Origin: Mycobacterium paraterrae
Lineage (GTDB): Bacteria; Actinomycetota; Actinomycetes; Mycobacteriales; Mycobacteriaceae
Reading direction: 5' to 3'
DNA: 64,000 bases
NCBI RefSeq assembly: GCF_022430545.2
Contig: NZ_CP092488.2
Coordinates: 4,154,001-4,218,000, forward strand
The notes under the pieces were generated by a model. That model made no database searches. It was given only the letters and a program-made list of their open reading frames with translations, and was not told where the DNA came from. A program made the position numbers and the translations under genes. Shown here in pieces: positions 8,011-17,454 of this stretch (position 1 is its first letter; every line of letters begins with the position of its first letter).

Positions 8011-10713
8011 GTGCAGACACACGAGATCAGGAAGAGGTTCCTCGATCACTTCGTGAAAGCGGGCCACACCGAGGTGCCAAGTGCCTCGGTGATTCTGGAC
8101 GACCCCAATCTGCTGTTCGTCAATGCCGGAATGGTGCAGTTCGTCCCCTTCTTCCTCGGTCAGCGCACGCCGCCCTACCCGACGGCGACCAGCATCCAGA
8201 AATGCATCCGCACACCCGATATCGATGAAGTCGGGATCACCACCCGGCACAACACCTTCTTCCAGATGGCCGGCAACTTCTCGTTCGGCGACTACTTCAA
8301 GCGCGAGGCCATCGAATTCGCCTGGACGTTGCTGACCAATCCGGTCGAAGACGGCGGTTACGGATTCGAGCCCGACAAGCTTTGGGCCACCGTGTATTTC
8401 GACGACGACGAGGCCATCGAGCTATGGCGCGAGATCGCCGATCTGCCGATCGAACGGATCCAGCGACGCGGCATGGCCGACAACTACTGGTCGATGGGCA
8501 TCCCCGGGCCGTGCGGCCCGTCGTCGGAGATCTACTACGACCGCGGGCCGGAATTCGGCGTCGGGGGTGGCCCAGAAGCCAACGAGGACCGCTACATCGA
8601 GATCTGGAATCTCGTCTTCATGCAGAACGAACGTGGCGATGGCACCGGTAAGGACGACTTCGAAATCCTCGGGCCGCTGCCGCGTAAGAACATCGACACC
8701 GGCATGGGTGTCGAGCGGGTCGCGTTCCTGCTGCAAGGCGTCGCCAACGTCTACGAAACCGACCTGCTGCGTCCCGTCATCGACGTGGTGGCCCGCCGCG
8801 CCCCGCGCGGTTACGACGTCGGAAACCACGACGACGACGTGCGCTACCGCATCATCGCCGACCACAGCCGCACCGCCGCCATCTTGATCGGTGACGGGGT
8901 CAGCCCCGGCAACGACGGCCGCGGTTACGTGCTGCGCCGGTTGCTGCGGCGTGTCATCCGTTCGGCAAGGCTGCTCGACATCGACGGCCCGATCGTCGCC
9001 GAACTGATGGCCACCGTCCGGGACGCGATGGGCCCGTCGTATCCGGAGTTGGTCGCCGACTTCGACCGGATCAATCGCGTTGCGGTCGCCGAGGAGACCG
9101 CGTTCAACCGGACCCTGCAGTCGGGTTCGCGGCTGTTCGAAGAGGCGGCGGCCGCCACCAAGTCCTCGGGTGCCACCGTGTTGTCCGGGTCTGACGCCTT
9201 TACCCTGCACGACACCTACGGGTTTCCGATCGAGCTGACCCTCGAAATGGCCGCCGAGGCAGATCTGCAGGTCGACGAACTTGGATTCCGTGAGCTGATG
9301 GCCGAGCAGCGGCGCCGGGCGAAAGCCGACGCGGCGGCGCGCAAGCATGCGCACGCCGACCTGACCGCCTACCGCGAACTGGTCGACGCCGGACCGACCG
9401 AGTTCACCGGATTCGACGAATTGAGTTCGCAAGCAAAGGTTTTGGGTATCTTCGTCGACGGCAAACGGGTTCCGGTCGTGACTCATGGAACCGAAGAGGC
9501 CGCGGGGGCCGACCGCGTCGAGCTCGTACTCGACCGGACCCCGCTGTACGCCGAGTCGGGTGGTCAGGTCGCCGATGCGGGAACCATCAGCGGCACCGGC
9601 TCCAGCGGAACCGCCAAAGCCGCGGTCACCGATGTGCAGAAGATCGCGAAAACCCTGTGGGTGCACCGGGTGAATGTGGAATCGGGGGAGTTCGTCGAAG
9701 GGGACACCGTCGTCGCAGCCGTTGATCCCGACTGGCGCAAGGGTGCCACCCAGGGTCACTCCGGCACCCATATGGTGCACGCCGCCCTGCGACAAGTGTT
9801 GGGACCCAATGCGGTTCAGGCGGGATCACTGAACCGCCCGGGCTATCTGCGGTTCGACTTCAACAGCCAGGGCGCGTTGAGCGCCGACCAGCTCAGCCAG
9901 GTCGAGGAAGTGACCAACGAGGCCGTGCAGGCCGACTACGAGGTGCACACTTTCCTCGAGCAGCTCGAGAAGGCCAAGGCGATGGGCGCGATGGCGATGT
10001 TCGGCGAGTCCTATCCCGACGAGGTGCGGGTGGTGGAGATCGGCGGGCCGTTCTCCCTCGAGCTGTGCGGTGGCACCCACGTGCACAACTCCGCGCAGGT
10101 CGGCCCGGTGACCATCCTCGGCGAATCTTCTGTCGGCTCCGGCGTGCGCCGGGTCGAGGCCTACGTCGGGCTGGACTCGTACCGGCACTTGGCCAAAGAA
10201 AGGGCGCTGATGGCCGGGCTGGCCTCGTCGCTCAAGGTGCCTTCCGAGGAGGTGCCGGCCCGGGTGGCGACCCTGGTGGAACGGCTGAAAGCCGCGGAGA
10301 AGGAACTGGAACGCAATCGGCTGGCGAACGCGCGGGCAGCGGCCGCAAATGCCGCCGCCGGAGCGCAGCACATCGGCAACGTCCGTTTGGTGGCGCAGCG
10401 GATGTCGGCCGGCATCACGGCCGCCGATCTTCGCTCGCTGGCCGGTGACATCCGAGGCAAGCTGGGTAACGACCCCGCGGTCGTCGCCCTGATTGCCGAA
10501 GGGGAGGGCGGCAGCGTTCCCTACGCCGTCGCCGCCAACGCCGCCGCCCAGGATCTCGGATTGTGTGCCAACGACCTGATCAAGCCGCTGGCCTCGGCGG
10601 TCGAGGGCCGCGGGGGTGGCAAGGCCGACCTTGCCCAGGGATCCGGAAAGAATCCGTCGGGCATCGACGCCGCACTGGACGCGTTGCGGGCAGAGATCAC
10701 AAGGACCAGCTGA
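8011..10713 (+). CDS. alaS: Alanyl-tRNA synthetase
   Basis: Charges tRNA-Ala in the cytoplasm. The class II core is at the N-terminus (RFLDHFVKAGHTEVPSAS, then HNTFFQMAGNFSFGDYFK). The editing domain shows HSGTHMVHAALR and CGGTH for zinc. The C-terminal C-Ala domain ends with GGGGK-type glycine motifs (GRGGGKADLAQGSG). The 900 residues are normal length. The GTG start at 8011 follows a purine-rich GGAAGCGGAG. It leads a transcription unit with ruvX and mltG: ruvX starts on the base after the alaS stop. Confidence 0.97.
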   Translation: MQTHEIRKRFLDHFVKAGHTEVPSASVILDDPNLLFVNAGMVQFVPFFLGQRTPPYPTATSIQKCIRTPDIDEVGITTRHNTFFQMAGNFSFGDYFKREAIEFAWTLLTNPVEDGGYGFEPDKLWATVYFDDDEAIELWREIADLPIERIQRRGMADNYWSMGIPGPCGPSSEIYYDRGPEFGVGGGPEANEDRYIEIWNLVFMQNERGDGTGKDDFEILGPLPRKNIDTGMGVERVAFLLQGVANVYETDLLRPVIDVVARRAPRGYDVGNHDDDVRYRIIADHSRTAAILIGDGVSPGNDGRGYVLRRLLRRVIRSARLLDIDGPIVAELMATVRDAMGPSYPELVADFDRINRVAVAEETAFNRTLQSGSRLFEEAAAATKSSGATVLSGSDAFTLHDTYGFPIELTLEMAAEADLQVDELGFRELMAEQRRRAKADAAARKHAHADLTAYRELVDAGPTEFTGFDELSSQAKVLGIFVDGKRVPVVTHGTEEAAGADRVELVLDRTPLYAESGGQVADAGTISGTGSSGTAKAAVTDVQKIAKTLWVHRVNVESGEFVEGDTVVAAVDPDWRKGATQGHSGTHMVHAALRQVLGPNAVQAGSLNRPGYLRFDFNSQGALSADQLSQVEEVTNEAVQADYEVHTFLEQLEKAKAMGAMAMFGESYPDEVRVVEIGGPFSLELCGGTHVHNSAQVGPVTILGESSVGSGVRRVEAYVGLDSYRHLAKERALMAGLASSLKVPSEEVPARVATLVERLKAAEKELERNRLANARAAAANAAAGAQHIGNVRLVAQRMSAGITAADLRSLAGDIRGKLGNDPAVVALIAEGEGGSVPYAVAANAAAQDLGLCANDLIKPLASAVEGRGGGKADLAQGSGKNPSGIDAALDALRAEITRTS

Positions 10714-11211
10714 GTGGGTTCGCCGCATCGCCTGCCGGATCGGCCGGGTAGGGACGATCCCGGATCAGGGCGACGGCTCGGCATCGATGTCGGCAGCGTC
10801 CGCATCGGTGTAGCCGTCAGCGACCCCGATGGGATCCTGGCGACCCCGGTCGAAACGGTGCGCCGAGAGCGATCGACGAAACACATCCGCCGCCTGACGG
10901 AGTTGGTCGCCGACCTGCAGGTCGTCGAGGTGATCGTCGGGCTGCCGCGAACGTTGGCCGACCGCACCGGCCCGTCTGCGCTCGACGCGATCGAACTGGC
11001 CGACGCGCTGGCCAGCCGGATCGCGCCGATCCCGGTGCGGATGGCTGACGAGCGGCTGACGACCGTCAGCGCGCAGCGCGCGCTGCGCCAGGCCGGGGTC
11101 AGGGCAAAGGGACAGCGTAGGGTCATCGACCAAGCGGCAGCGGTGGCGATCCTGCAGGGTTGGTTGGACGAGCGCCGCGCGATGCTGCCCGGGGACGTCA
11201 ACGGTGTCTGA
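10714..11211 (+). CDS. ruvX: RuvX/YqgF-type pre-16S rRNA nuclease
   Basis: An RNase H-fold nuclease family that processes pre-16S rRNA 5' ends in bacteria. Motifs are GIDVGSVRIGVAVSD (first acidic strand), VVEVIVGLPRTLADRTG, and the C-terminal DERLTTVSAQRAL and DQAAAVAILQGWL. GTG 10714 directly follows the alaS stop, implying translational coupling. It overlaps mltG by 8 bp. Confidence 0.93.
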   Translation: MGSPHRLPDRPGRDDPGSGRRLGIDVGSVRIGVAVSDPDGILATPVETVRRERSTKHIRRLTELVADLQVVEVIVGLPRTLADRTGPSALDAIELADALASRIAPIPVRMADERLTTVSAQRALRQAGVRAKGQRRVIDQAAAVAILQGWLDERRAMLPGDVNGV

Positions 11212-12475
11212 TAGCCGTGACGAGCGCCGGCGCGGCGCAGCCGGACGCAGCGGCTCGTCACCCGCATCGACGGCGGTCGGGGCGACGCGGCGAGGAAGCT
11301 CGCGGGCCGACCGAGCGCGCGCCGAACGCGAACGCCGTCGACGGCACACGACCCGCGGAATTTTGCTGAGCCTGGCCATCGGGGTGCTCATCGCCGCGGT
11401 ATTCCTCGGTTCCCGGCTATGGCACGGCGGCGGCTCGCGCTATGACTTCGCCGGCGACGGCAAACAAGATCTGGTGATCGAGGTGCATGCCGGCGACTCG
11501 ACCACCGCGATCGCCGAAACGTTGCACAAGCAAGACGTCGTCAAGACCGTCAAAGCGTTCCTCGGGGCCGCACACGACAATCAGAAGATCACCGCGATCC
11601 AGCCCGGTTACTACCGGCTGCGTACGGAACTTCCGGCGGCGACGGCAGTGAATCGGCTGGTCGATCCCGGTAGCCGGGTCGGCAAGTTGGTGATCCCGGA
11701 GGGTCAGCAGCTCGACGACACCTCCGACGTCAAGACCAACAAAACCACGCCGGGCATCTTCACGATGATTTCCCAGGCAAGCTGCGTCGACCTGGACGGC
11801 AACAAGCACTGCGTGTCCGGCGCCGACTTGCGTGCGGCCGCCGAGAAAGCCGATCCCTCAACACTTCTGGTGCCGCCGTGGGCAATCCCGTCGGTGACGG
11901 CGATGGGTAACGACCACCGTCGAATCGAAGGCTTGATCGCGCCGGGGACCTGGAACATCAACCCGTCGGCGTCCCCGGAGGAGATCCTCTCGACGCTGAT
12001 CAGTTCCAGCGCCGACCTGTATGTCAGGTCGGGGCTGCAAGACAACGCCAGCGCGATGAACATCTCGCCCTACAACGTGTTGGTGGTCGCTTCCTTGGTG
12101 CAGCGGGAGGCCAAACCCCAGGATTTCGCCAAGGTTGCGCGGGTGATTTACAACCGGCTCGCCGAGCACCGCAAGCTGGAGTTCGACTCGACGGTGAACT
12201 ATCCGCTGGACCGCCGCGAGGTGGCCACCACCGACGGCGACCGCGCGCAGGGCACGCCGTGGAACACCTACGCCGCCGACGGATTGCCCGCGACGCCGAT
12301 ATGTTCGCCGGGTACCGATGCGCTGAAGGCCGCAGAGCACCCGGATGACGGTGACTGGCTGTACTTCGTCACCATCGACGCGCAGGGCACCACACTGTTC
12401 ACCCGCGACTATCAACAGCATCTGGCCAATATCGAGTTGGCCAAGCGCAATGGTGTCCTTGACAGTGCCCGATAG
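11204..12475 (+). CDS. mltG: Endolytic murein transglycosylase MltG (YceG-like)
   Basis: Cleaves nascent peptidoglycan glycan strands at the membrane. A basic, disordered N-terminus of about 55 residues is followed by one membrane span (GILLSLAIGVLIAAVFLG) and a periplasmic domain. The catalytic segment VVASLVQREAKPQDFAKVARVIYNRL contains the conserved Glu, and LEFDSTVNYPL and NTYAADGLPATPICSPG follow as expected. Its start overlaps ruvX and its 3' end overlaps aroE, so the four genes are tightly packed. Confidence 0.94.
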   Translation: MSDSRDERRRGAAGRSGSSPASTAVGATRRGSSRADRARAERERRRRHTTRGILLSLAIGVLIAAVFLGSRLWHGGGSRYDFAGDGKQDLVIEVHAGDSTTAIAETLHKQDVVKTVKAFLGAAHDNQKITAIQPGYYRLRTELPAATAVNRLVDPGSRVGKLVIPEGQQLDDTSDVKTNKTTPGIFTMISQASCVDLDGNKHCVSGADLRAAAEKADPSTLLVPPWAIPSVTAMGNDHRRIEGLIAPGTWNINPSASPEEILSTLISSSADLYVRSGLQDNASAMNISPYNVLVVASLVQREAKPQDFAKVARVIYNRLAEHRKLEFDSTVNYPLDRREVATTDGDRAQGTPWNTYAADGLPATPICSPGTDALKAAEHPDDGDWLYFVTIDAQGTTLFTRDYQQHLANIELAKRNGVLDSAR

Positions 12476-13271
12476 CCGGGCGCCGAAAAAAGCAGCGGTT
12501 CTCGGGTCGCCGATCGCTCATTCGCGCTCCCCGCAACTTCACCTGGCCGCCTACCGCGCGCTGGGCCTCGACGGCTGGACCTATGACCGCATCGAGTGCG
12601 ACGCGGACCAATTGCCCAACGTGGTAGGCAAATTGGGTTCCGAGTGGATTGGTGTCTCGGTGACCATGCCCGGCAAATTCGCCGCGCTGCAATTCGCGGA
12701 TACGCACACCGAACGAGCAGAACTGGTCGGTTCGGCCAACACCCTGCTGAGGACACCCCAGGGCTGGCGGGCTGACAACACCGATGTGGACGGCGTCAAG
12801 GGTGCGCTCGGCGCGGCGAGCGGCCCTGCCGTCGTGGCCGGCTCTGGCGGCACAGCTCCGGCGGTGGTGGTGGCATTGGCCGAACTCGGCGTCAACGACA
12901 TCACGATCGTGGCACGTAATCCGGACAAGGCGGCCCCGTTGGTCGAGCTCGCCGGGCGGGTCGGTGCCGCTGCCCGAATCTGCGTCCTCGACGGTGGATC
13001 GGTCCACGACGCGATCGCTGGCGCGCAGGTTTTGGTCAGCACCCTGCCCGCCGAGGTGGCCGCGCGCCACGCCGCCGAATTCGCCGCGATACCAGTTCTT
13101 CTGGACGCAATCTACAACCCATGGCCTACCCCGCTGGCCACGGCGGTAACTGCGGCGGGCGGCCGGGTGATCGGCGGCTTGCAGATGCTGCTGCACCAGG
13201 CCTTCGCGCAAGTCGAACAATTCACAGGCCTACCCGCTCCGCGAGCGGCGATGGAGGCCGCCCTGGATTAG
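12450..13271 (+). CDS. aroE: Shikimate 5-dehydrogenase
   Basis: Reduces 3-dehydroshikimate to shikimate with NADPH. Motifs are LGSPIAHSRSPQLH (substrate site), GVSVTMPGKFAAL with the catalytic Lys, NTDVDGVKGALG, and a Rossmann loop VAGSGGTAPAVV, where the first Gly of the usual GAGGT reads as Ser. The start is chosen at ATG 12450, inside the 3' end of mltG; GTG 12453 and 12465 are alternatives. This gives 273 residues, close to M. tuberculosis AroE. An IS110-type element begins just downstream. Confidence 0.94.
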   Translation: MVSLTVPDSRAPKKAAVLGSPIAHSRSPQLHLAAYRALGLDGWTYDRIECDADQLPNVVGKLGSEWIGVSVTMPGKFAALQFADTHTERAELVGSANTLLRTPQGWRADNTDVDGVKGALGAASGPAVVAGSGGTAPAVVVALAELGVNDITIVARNPDKAAPLVELAGRVGAAARICVLDGGSVHDAIAGAQVLVSTLPAEVAARHAAEFAAIPVLLDAIYNPWPTPLATAVTAAGGRVIGGLQMLLHQAFAQVEQFTGLPAPRAAMEAALD

Positions 13272-13290
13272 CATGCCGCTCAGTGTCAGG

Positions 13291-13486
13291 GTGAGGTGCC
13301 GCAGGAGGTTGCGGTGGTTGGATCCTGATCACCTGGTGTCTGGCTCATAGCCTGCCTGCCGCCTTCGGTTGGCGTTCATGCGTTTTGCCGGCACCGGGTG
13401 TGAAGGACCGGCCGGCGTGACTTGATAGGAGCGTGGCACCGCCCCCACTGAGGTTTGTCCGCCGACCGGCCCAACCGTCACCTCAC
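13291..13486 (+). ncRNA. Candidate IS110 bridge RNA in the left end
   Basis: IS110-group elements express a bridge RNA of roughly 150-200 nt from the non-coding end before the transposase gene. Here the stretch is closed by perfectly complementary ends, GTGAGGTG (13291-13298) and CACCTCAC (13479-13486). Internal pairing segments include CCGCA/TGCGG around 13299-13314 and GCCGGC repeats near 13390-13420. Size and position fit; the target- and donor-binding loops were not assigned. The assignment is inference from family knowledge plus visible pairing. Confidence 0.45.
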
Positions 13487-13505
13487 AGTGAAGGAGGCAA
13501 CCCCT

Positions 13506-14558
13506 ATGGTTGTTGTTGGAGCCGATGTTCACAAGCACACCCATACCTTTGTTGCTGTCGACGAGGTGGGGCGCAAGCTCGGCGAGAAGACTGTCAGAGC
13601 GGTCACTGCCGGGCATGCTGAGGCGGTGATGTGGGCCCGGGAACGCTTTGGCGCCGAGGTGGTGTGGGCAATCGAGGATTGCCGGCATTTGTCAGCGCGC
13701 CTGGAACGCGACTTGCTGGGTTCTGGCCAAAAGGTGGTGCGAGTACCACCGAAGTTAATGGCCCAAACCCGTGCGTCGGCACGGACCCGGGGCAAGTCTG
13801 ACCCGATCGATGCGCTCGCAGTTGCGCGGGGATTCCTGCGTGAACCCGATCTGCCGGTAGCGTCCCATGATGAGGTGTCCCGCGAGCTGAAGCTGCTGGT
13901 GGATCGCCGGGAAGTTCTTGTGGCACAACGGACTGCAACGATCAACCGGTTGCGCTGGCGAGTTCATGAACTTGATCCCGAGCGCGCCCCCCGTCCTGGG
14001 TCGTTGGATCGCGCTAAACATCGCCTGCTGTTGGGCGCCTGGTTGACGACCGTTCCCGGTCTAGTCGCCGAGCTGGCCCGCGATGAGCTCGCCGACATCG
14101 ACCGGCTGACCGAAGCGATCGACGCGCTGGCCAAGCGGATCGGTGCGCGAGTGCGCGCGATTGCCCCGACACTGTTGGCGATGCCCGGGTGCGGGGAGTT
14201 GACCGCGGCCAAGCTCGTCGGTGAGACGGCAGGAGTGACCCGGTTCAAAAGCGAGGCCGCCTTCGCACGGCATGCCGGGGTGGCCCCGGTACCAGTGTGG
14301 TCGGGCAACACCGCCGGTCGAGTCCGCATGACCCGCTCCGGCAACCGACAACTCAATGCCGCCCTGCACCGCATCGCCGTCACCCAAATCCGCCTCGAGG
14401 GCCTCGGACAGACCTACTACCGTCATCGATTAGCCGCAGGCGACTCCAATCCCGAAGCCCTGCGCTGCCTCAAACGCCGCCTCGCCCGCGTCGTCTTCGG
14501 CCGCCTCCACACCGACCAGCAACACCGAACTCAGCCTTGCCAACCGGCAGCGGCTTGA
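13506..14558 (+). CDS. IS110-family transposase (recombinase)
   Basis: A 350-residue DEDD/Tnp_20 recombinase that appears full length. The N-terminal RuvC-like domain begins VVVGADVHKHTHTFVAVD and carries the acidic residues, including AIEDCRH and KSDPIDALAVAR. The C-terminal domain has the MPGCGELTAAKLVGE helix-hairpin-helix, then ARHAGVAPVPVWSG and RSGNRQLNAALHRIA with the conserved serine region. ATG 13506 is preceded by AAGGAGG at 13491-13497, a strong site 8 nt away. No frameshift is seen, so it may be active. Confidence 0.93.
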   Translation: MVVVGADVHKHTHTFVAVDEVGRKLGEKTVRAVTAGHAEAVMWARERFGAEVVWAIEDCRHLSARLERDLLGSGQKVVRVPPKLMAQTRASARTRGKSDPIDALAVARGFLREPDLPVASHDEVSRELKLLVDRREVLVAQRTATINRLRWRVHELDPERAPRPGSLDRAKHRLLLGAWLTTVPGLVAELARDELADIDRLTEAIDALAKRIGARVRAIAPTLLAMPGCGELTAAKLVGETAGVTRFKSEAAFARHAGVAPVPVWSGNTAGRVRMTRSGNRQLNAALHRIAVTQIRLEGLGQTYYRHRLAAGDSNPEALRCLKRRLARVVFGRLHTDQQHRTQPCQPAAA

Positions 14559-14572
14559 CATAGGAGAAACGC

Positions 14573-14992
14573 ATGCTGGTCGGGATCGCCTTGGTGTGGA
14601 TGCTGGCGCTAAGTGGTTATGACGTGCGCCAGCGTCGGTTACCGAATTGGCTCACCATTCCGGGATTTGCGGTGATCGCGGCTGCCGCGGCCTGGTCCGG
14701 GCACGGCCGAGCCGCATTGGTCGGTGCCGGCGCGTTGGCAACCGCCTATCTGGTGGTCCACGTGGCGGCCCCCGCCGCGATGGGCGCCGGCGACGTCAAG
14801 CTTGCGCTCGGATTGGGCGCGCTGACAGCATGTTTCGGCGCCGATGTGTGGACGATGGCCGCGATAGGCGCGCCACTTTTGACCGCGGTGGCCGGTGTCG
14901 TGGCGCGCTTCGGCTGGTCGGTGCGGGCGCTGCCGCACGGCCCGTCGATGTGTTCGGCCAGCGCCGCGGCCATCGGATCGATGATGCTCTAG
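14573..14992 (+). CDS. Small A24-type prepilin peptidase (Rv2551c-like)
   Basis: A polytopic membrane aspartic protease of 139 residues without the N-terminal methylase domain. The two catalytic Asp motifs are visible: YDVRQRRLPNWLT at residues ~15-27, and MGAGDVKLALGLG. Such short enzymes process prepilin-like signal peptides of Tad/Flp systems in actinobacteria. Its ribosome-binding site AGGAG (14562-14566) lies directly after the IS110 transposase, so the insertion may have separated it from the promoter serving the aroE operon. Confidence 0.85.
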   Translation: MLVGIALVWMLALSGYDVRQRRLPNWLTIPGFAVIAAAAAWSGHGRAALVGAGALATAYLVVHVAAPAAMGAGDVKLALGLGALTACFGADVWTMAAIGAPLLTAVAGVVARFGWSVRALPHGPSMCSASAAAIGSMML

Positions 14993-15013
14993 GCCGACGG
15001 TCCCACATATCCG

Positions 15014-17284
15014 TCAGCCCGCGACGACGCGCTCCCAGACACGGTGCTGCGCGAGGCCGCCGATCAGCGACTCCACGATCTCCGAGCCGCCCGAATCGGC
15101 GAAGACTCCCGGGGCGTCCAACGAGACACCAGCCGCAGCAAGTAGTTTCGAACCCGGCGGAAGGACACCGATCGGCTTGAGGTGGCGGAACGCCTCGTCG
15201 ACGATGATCCGTGCGTTGGTGTCATCTGGCGAGCCGGCCAACAGCACCGCGTCCACCTCGATCGAACGTCCGGTGAAATACGTTCGCGAGATTGGCACGG
15301 GTGCACCTTCGTGTTGCAGTGTGCCGCCGTGCGCTGCAAAGACCAGCGGAACGACCTTCGCCGCGGTGATCGACGCAACCGCTGCCGCGACGTCACCGAT
15401 GTCGGAGTTCGCGTCGGTGAGGATGCCGATCCGGCGACCCGCTACCGGCCACTGCCCGCCCACCTGCGACAACGCCGGGCTGGCCGCCGGAGCCACCGGC
15501 GGCGTAGCCGGGACCGGCGCTTCGAGGCCCAGGCGTGCGGCCACGGCCTCGCACAGCTCGGTGTCGATCCGCGCCAAGACGGCAAGCGTGCGCTCCTTGA
15601 TTGCCTGCTCGTAGCACTTACCCAGTTCGAAGGCGTACGCGCCGATCACGTGAGATCGCTCGATCGGGCTCAAACTGCGGTAGAACAGCGTCGCCTGGCT
15701 GAAATGGTCGTCGTAGCTCGCCGGGTTCGCGCGCCGCTTGGTCGACGCGGGCAACGCCACGGGTGCCTCGATGAACGCCCCGGTGTCGGCGCCGGCCATG
15801 AACGGACAGCCGCCGTCCAGTGAGTTCGGTTGATAGGGAGCAACTCCGGGGTGGACGCCGTGTTGGTGGAAGCCATCGCGCAGCATGTCGTTGACCGCCG
15901 CGTGCGGACGGTTGATCGGGATCTGGGCGAAATTCGGTCCGCCGAGGCGCGTGATCTGTGTGTCGAGGTAGGAGAACAGCCGTGCCTGCATCAGCGGGTC
16001 GTCGGTGACGTCGATACCAGGCACCAGGTGGCTGGTGCAGAAGGCCACCTGTTCGGTCTCGGCGAAGAAGTTGGTCGGGTTGGCGTTGAGCTGCATCGTC
16101 CCGATGATCTGGACGGGGGACAGCTCCTCGGGCACGAGTTTGGTCGAGTCCAGAAGGTCGATGCCCTCGAAGGTCTGCTCCGGGTTGTCCGGGAACACCT
16201 GGACCCCGAGGTCCCACTCGGGGTAAGCGCCCGATTCGATCGCGTCAGCGAGGTCGCGACGATGGAAGTCGGGGTCGACGCCGGCGGCGATCTGTGCCTC
16301 TTCCCACACCAGCGAATGAACCCCGAGTCTCGGCTTCCAGTGGAATTTGACCAACGACGTGGTGCCGTCCGCTGATATCAACCGAAACGTATGTACGCCA
16401 AAGCCTTCCATCGTCCGGTACGAGCGCGGGATGCCCCGGTCGGACATGTTCCACATGGTGTGTGCGGAGGCCTCGGTGTGCAGGGACACGAAGTCCCAGA
16501 ACGTGTCGTGCGCCGACTGGGCCTGCGGGATTTCACGGTCGGGATGTGGCTTGCCGGCATGGATGATGTCCGGGAACTTGATGCCGTCCTGGATGAAGAA
16601 CACCGGAATGTTGTTGCCGACCAAATCGAAGGTGCCTTCGCCGGTGTAGAACTTGGTCGCGAAGCCGCGAGTGTCGCGAACGGTGTCGGAGGATCCGCGG
16701 GAACCCAGCACGGTGGAGAATCGCACGAAAACCGCTGTCTCGGTGCCGGACTTCAGAAAGCCTGCCTTGCAGATCTTTTCGGCGGCGCCGTTGGCGCGGA
16801 AAACTCCGTGCGCAGCCGCGCCGCGGGCGTGTACGACGCGTTCGGGAATTCGCTCATGGTCGAAGTGGGTGATCTTTTCCCGGAAGTGCTGATCCTGCAG
16901 AAGCGTTGGCCCCCGCTCGCCGGCCCTCAGCGAATGGTCGGTGTCGTACAGTCGGACGCCCTGCCCGGTGGTGAGGTATTCGTCCTGCTGCCCCCGGGCG
17001 GTATCGGGCCCCTCCACCGGCGCCCCGGTCGCGGTGCGCAACTCGGGCGCCACCTGGTCCGGCTTGGGTGGTAGCGGCGGATGTGGCGTCGTCGGTTCGT
17101 CCTTTTCCGGCGGCTGGGCGCCTGGGGCGCTGGGGATGTAGCCGCTCGCCTGGGCGGCCTGCGCCCTGCCCTCCCGTACCAGCAGTTCGCTGCCCGACAC
17201 CGCGCCGATGGCCTGCTTGGCGACGCCTTTCACGCCCTCGACGACGCCTTTGATCGGATTACTGCGCCCACTGTCTTCTGCCAT
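15014..17284 (-). CDS. katE: Large-subunit heme catalase, HPII/KatE type
   Basis: Decomposes hydrogen peroxide. The 756 residues are typical of clade II large catalases, with a basic N-terminal extension, the catalase core and a C-terminal flavodoxin/GATase-like domain (~600-756, GRRIGILTDANSDIGDVAAAV). Core landmarks are the distal His in RVVHARGAAAHGVF, the Asn in DLVGNNIPVFFIQD, and the proximal Tyr in RLFSYLDTQITRLGGPNF. ATG 17284 is chosen because GAGGAG lies 7 nt upstream; the frame is open further but lacks a site there. M. tuberculosis lacks this enzyme, while several other mycobacteria have it. Confidence 0.94.
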   Translation of the reverse strand: MAEDSGRSNPIKGVVEGVKGVAKQAIGAVSGSELLVREGRAQAAQASGYIPSAPGAQPPEKDEPTTPHPPLPPKPDQVAPELRTATGAPVEGPDTARGQQDEYLTTGQGVRLYDTDHSLRAGERGPTLLQDQHFREKITHFDHERIPERVVHARGAAAHGVFRANGAAEKICKAGFLKSGTETAVFVRFSTVLGSRGSSDTVRDTRGFATKFYTGEGTFDLVGNNIPVFFIQDGIKFPDIIHAGKPHPDREIPQAQSAHDTFWDFVSLHTEASAHTMWNMSDRGIPRSYRTMEGFGVHTFRLISADGTTSLVKFHWKPRLGVHSLVWEEAQIAAGVDPDFHRRDLADAIESGAYPEWDLGVQVFPDNPEQTFEGIDLLDSTKLVPEELSPVQIIGTMQLNANPTNFFAETEQVAFCTSHLVPGIDVTDDPLMQARLFSYLDTQITRLGGPNFAQIPINRPHAAVNDMLRDGFHQHGVHPGVAPYQPNSLDGGCPFMAGADTGAFIEAPVALPASTKRRANPASYDDHFSQATLFYRSLSPIERSHVIGAYAFELGKCYEQAIKERTLAVLARIDTELCEAVAARLGLEAPVPATPPVAPAASPALSQVGGQWPVAGRRIGILTDANSDIGDVAAAVASITAAKVVPLVFAAHGGTLQHEGAPVPISRTYFTGRSIEVDAVLLAGSPDDTNARIIVDEAFRHLKPIGVLPPGSKLLAAAGVSLDAPGVFADSGGSEIVESLIGGLAQHRVWERVVAG

Positions 17285-17454
17285 GACTGCTCCTCGTTCG
17301 GCGGTTGTCGCAATGCACCCGCCGGCGGCTTCAGAGGGCAACCTCTCTCACGTTCCCCATCGAGGGTCACGCTAACCCGCTGGTTGGCAGGCAACAGCGT
17401 GCCGACCGCGCTTCGGGCCGCCCAGGCGTTGGGCAGTTCGCCGGGCCGAGGGTG

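Larger units (their letters stand above)
13272..14560 (+). mobile_element. IS110-family insertion sequence (approximate ends)
   Basis: A transposase gene with a long structured left end separates aroE from the prepilin-peptidase gene, which are adjacent in M. tuberculosis (Rv2552c/Rv2551c). As expected for IS110, there are no terminal inverted repeats and the right end is very short: the transposase stop is 14 bp from the next start codon. The exact ends cannot be fixed here. The trinucleotide CAT occurs just after the aroE stop and just after the transposase stop, and could be the duplicated core. The ribosome-binding site of the next gene (AGGAG at 14562) is intact. Confidence 0.75.

Noticed and set aside
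8422..9795. Long antisense frame (457 codons) inside alaS
   Set aside because: It mirrors alaS codons, is full of His/Gly/Asp/Arg runs typical of GC-rich shadow frames, and has no motif or ribosome-binding site.
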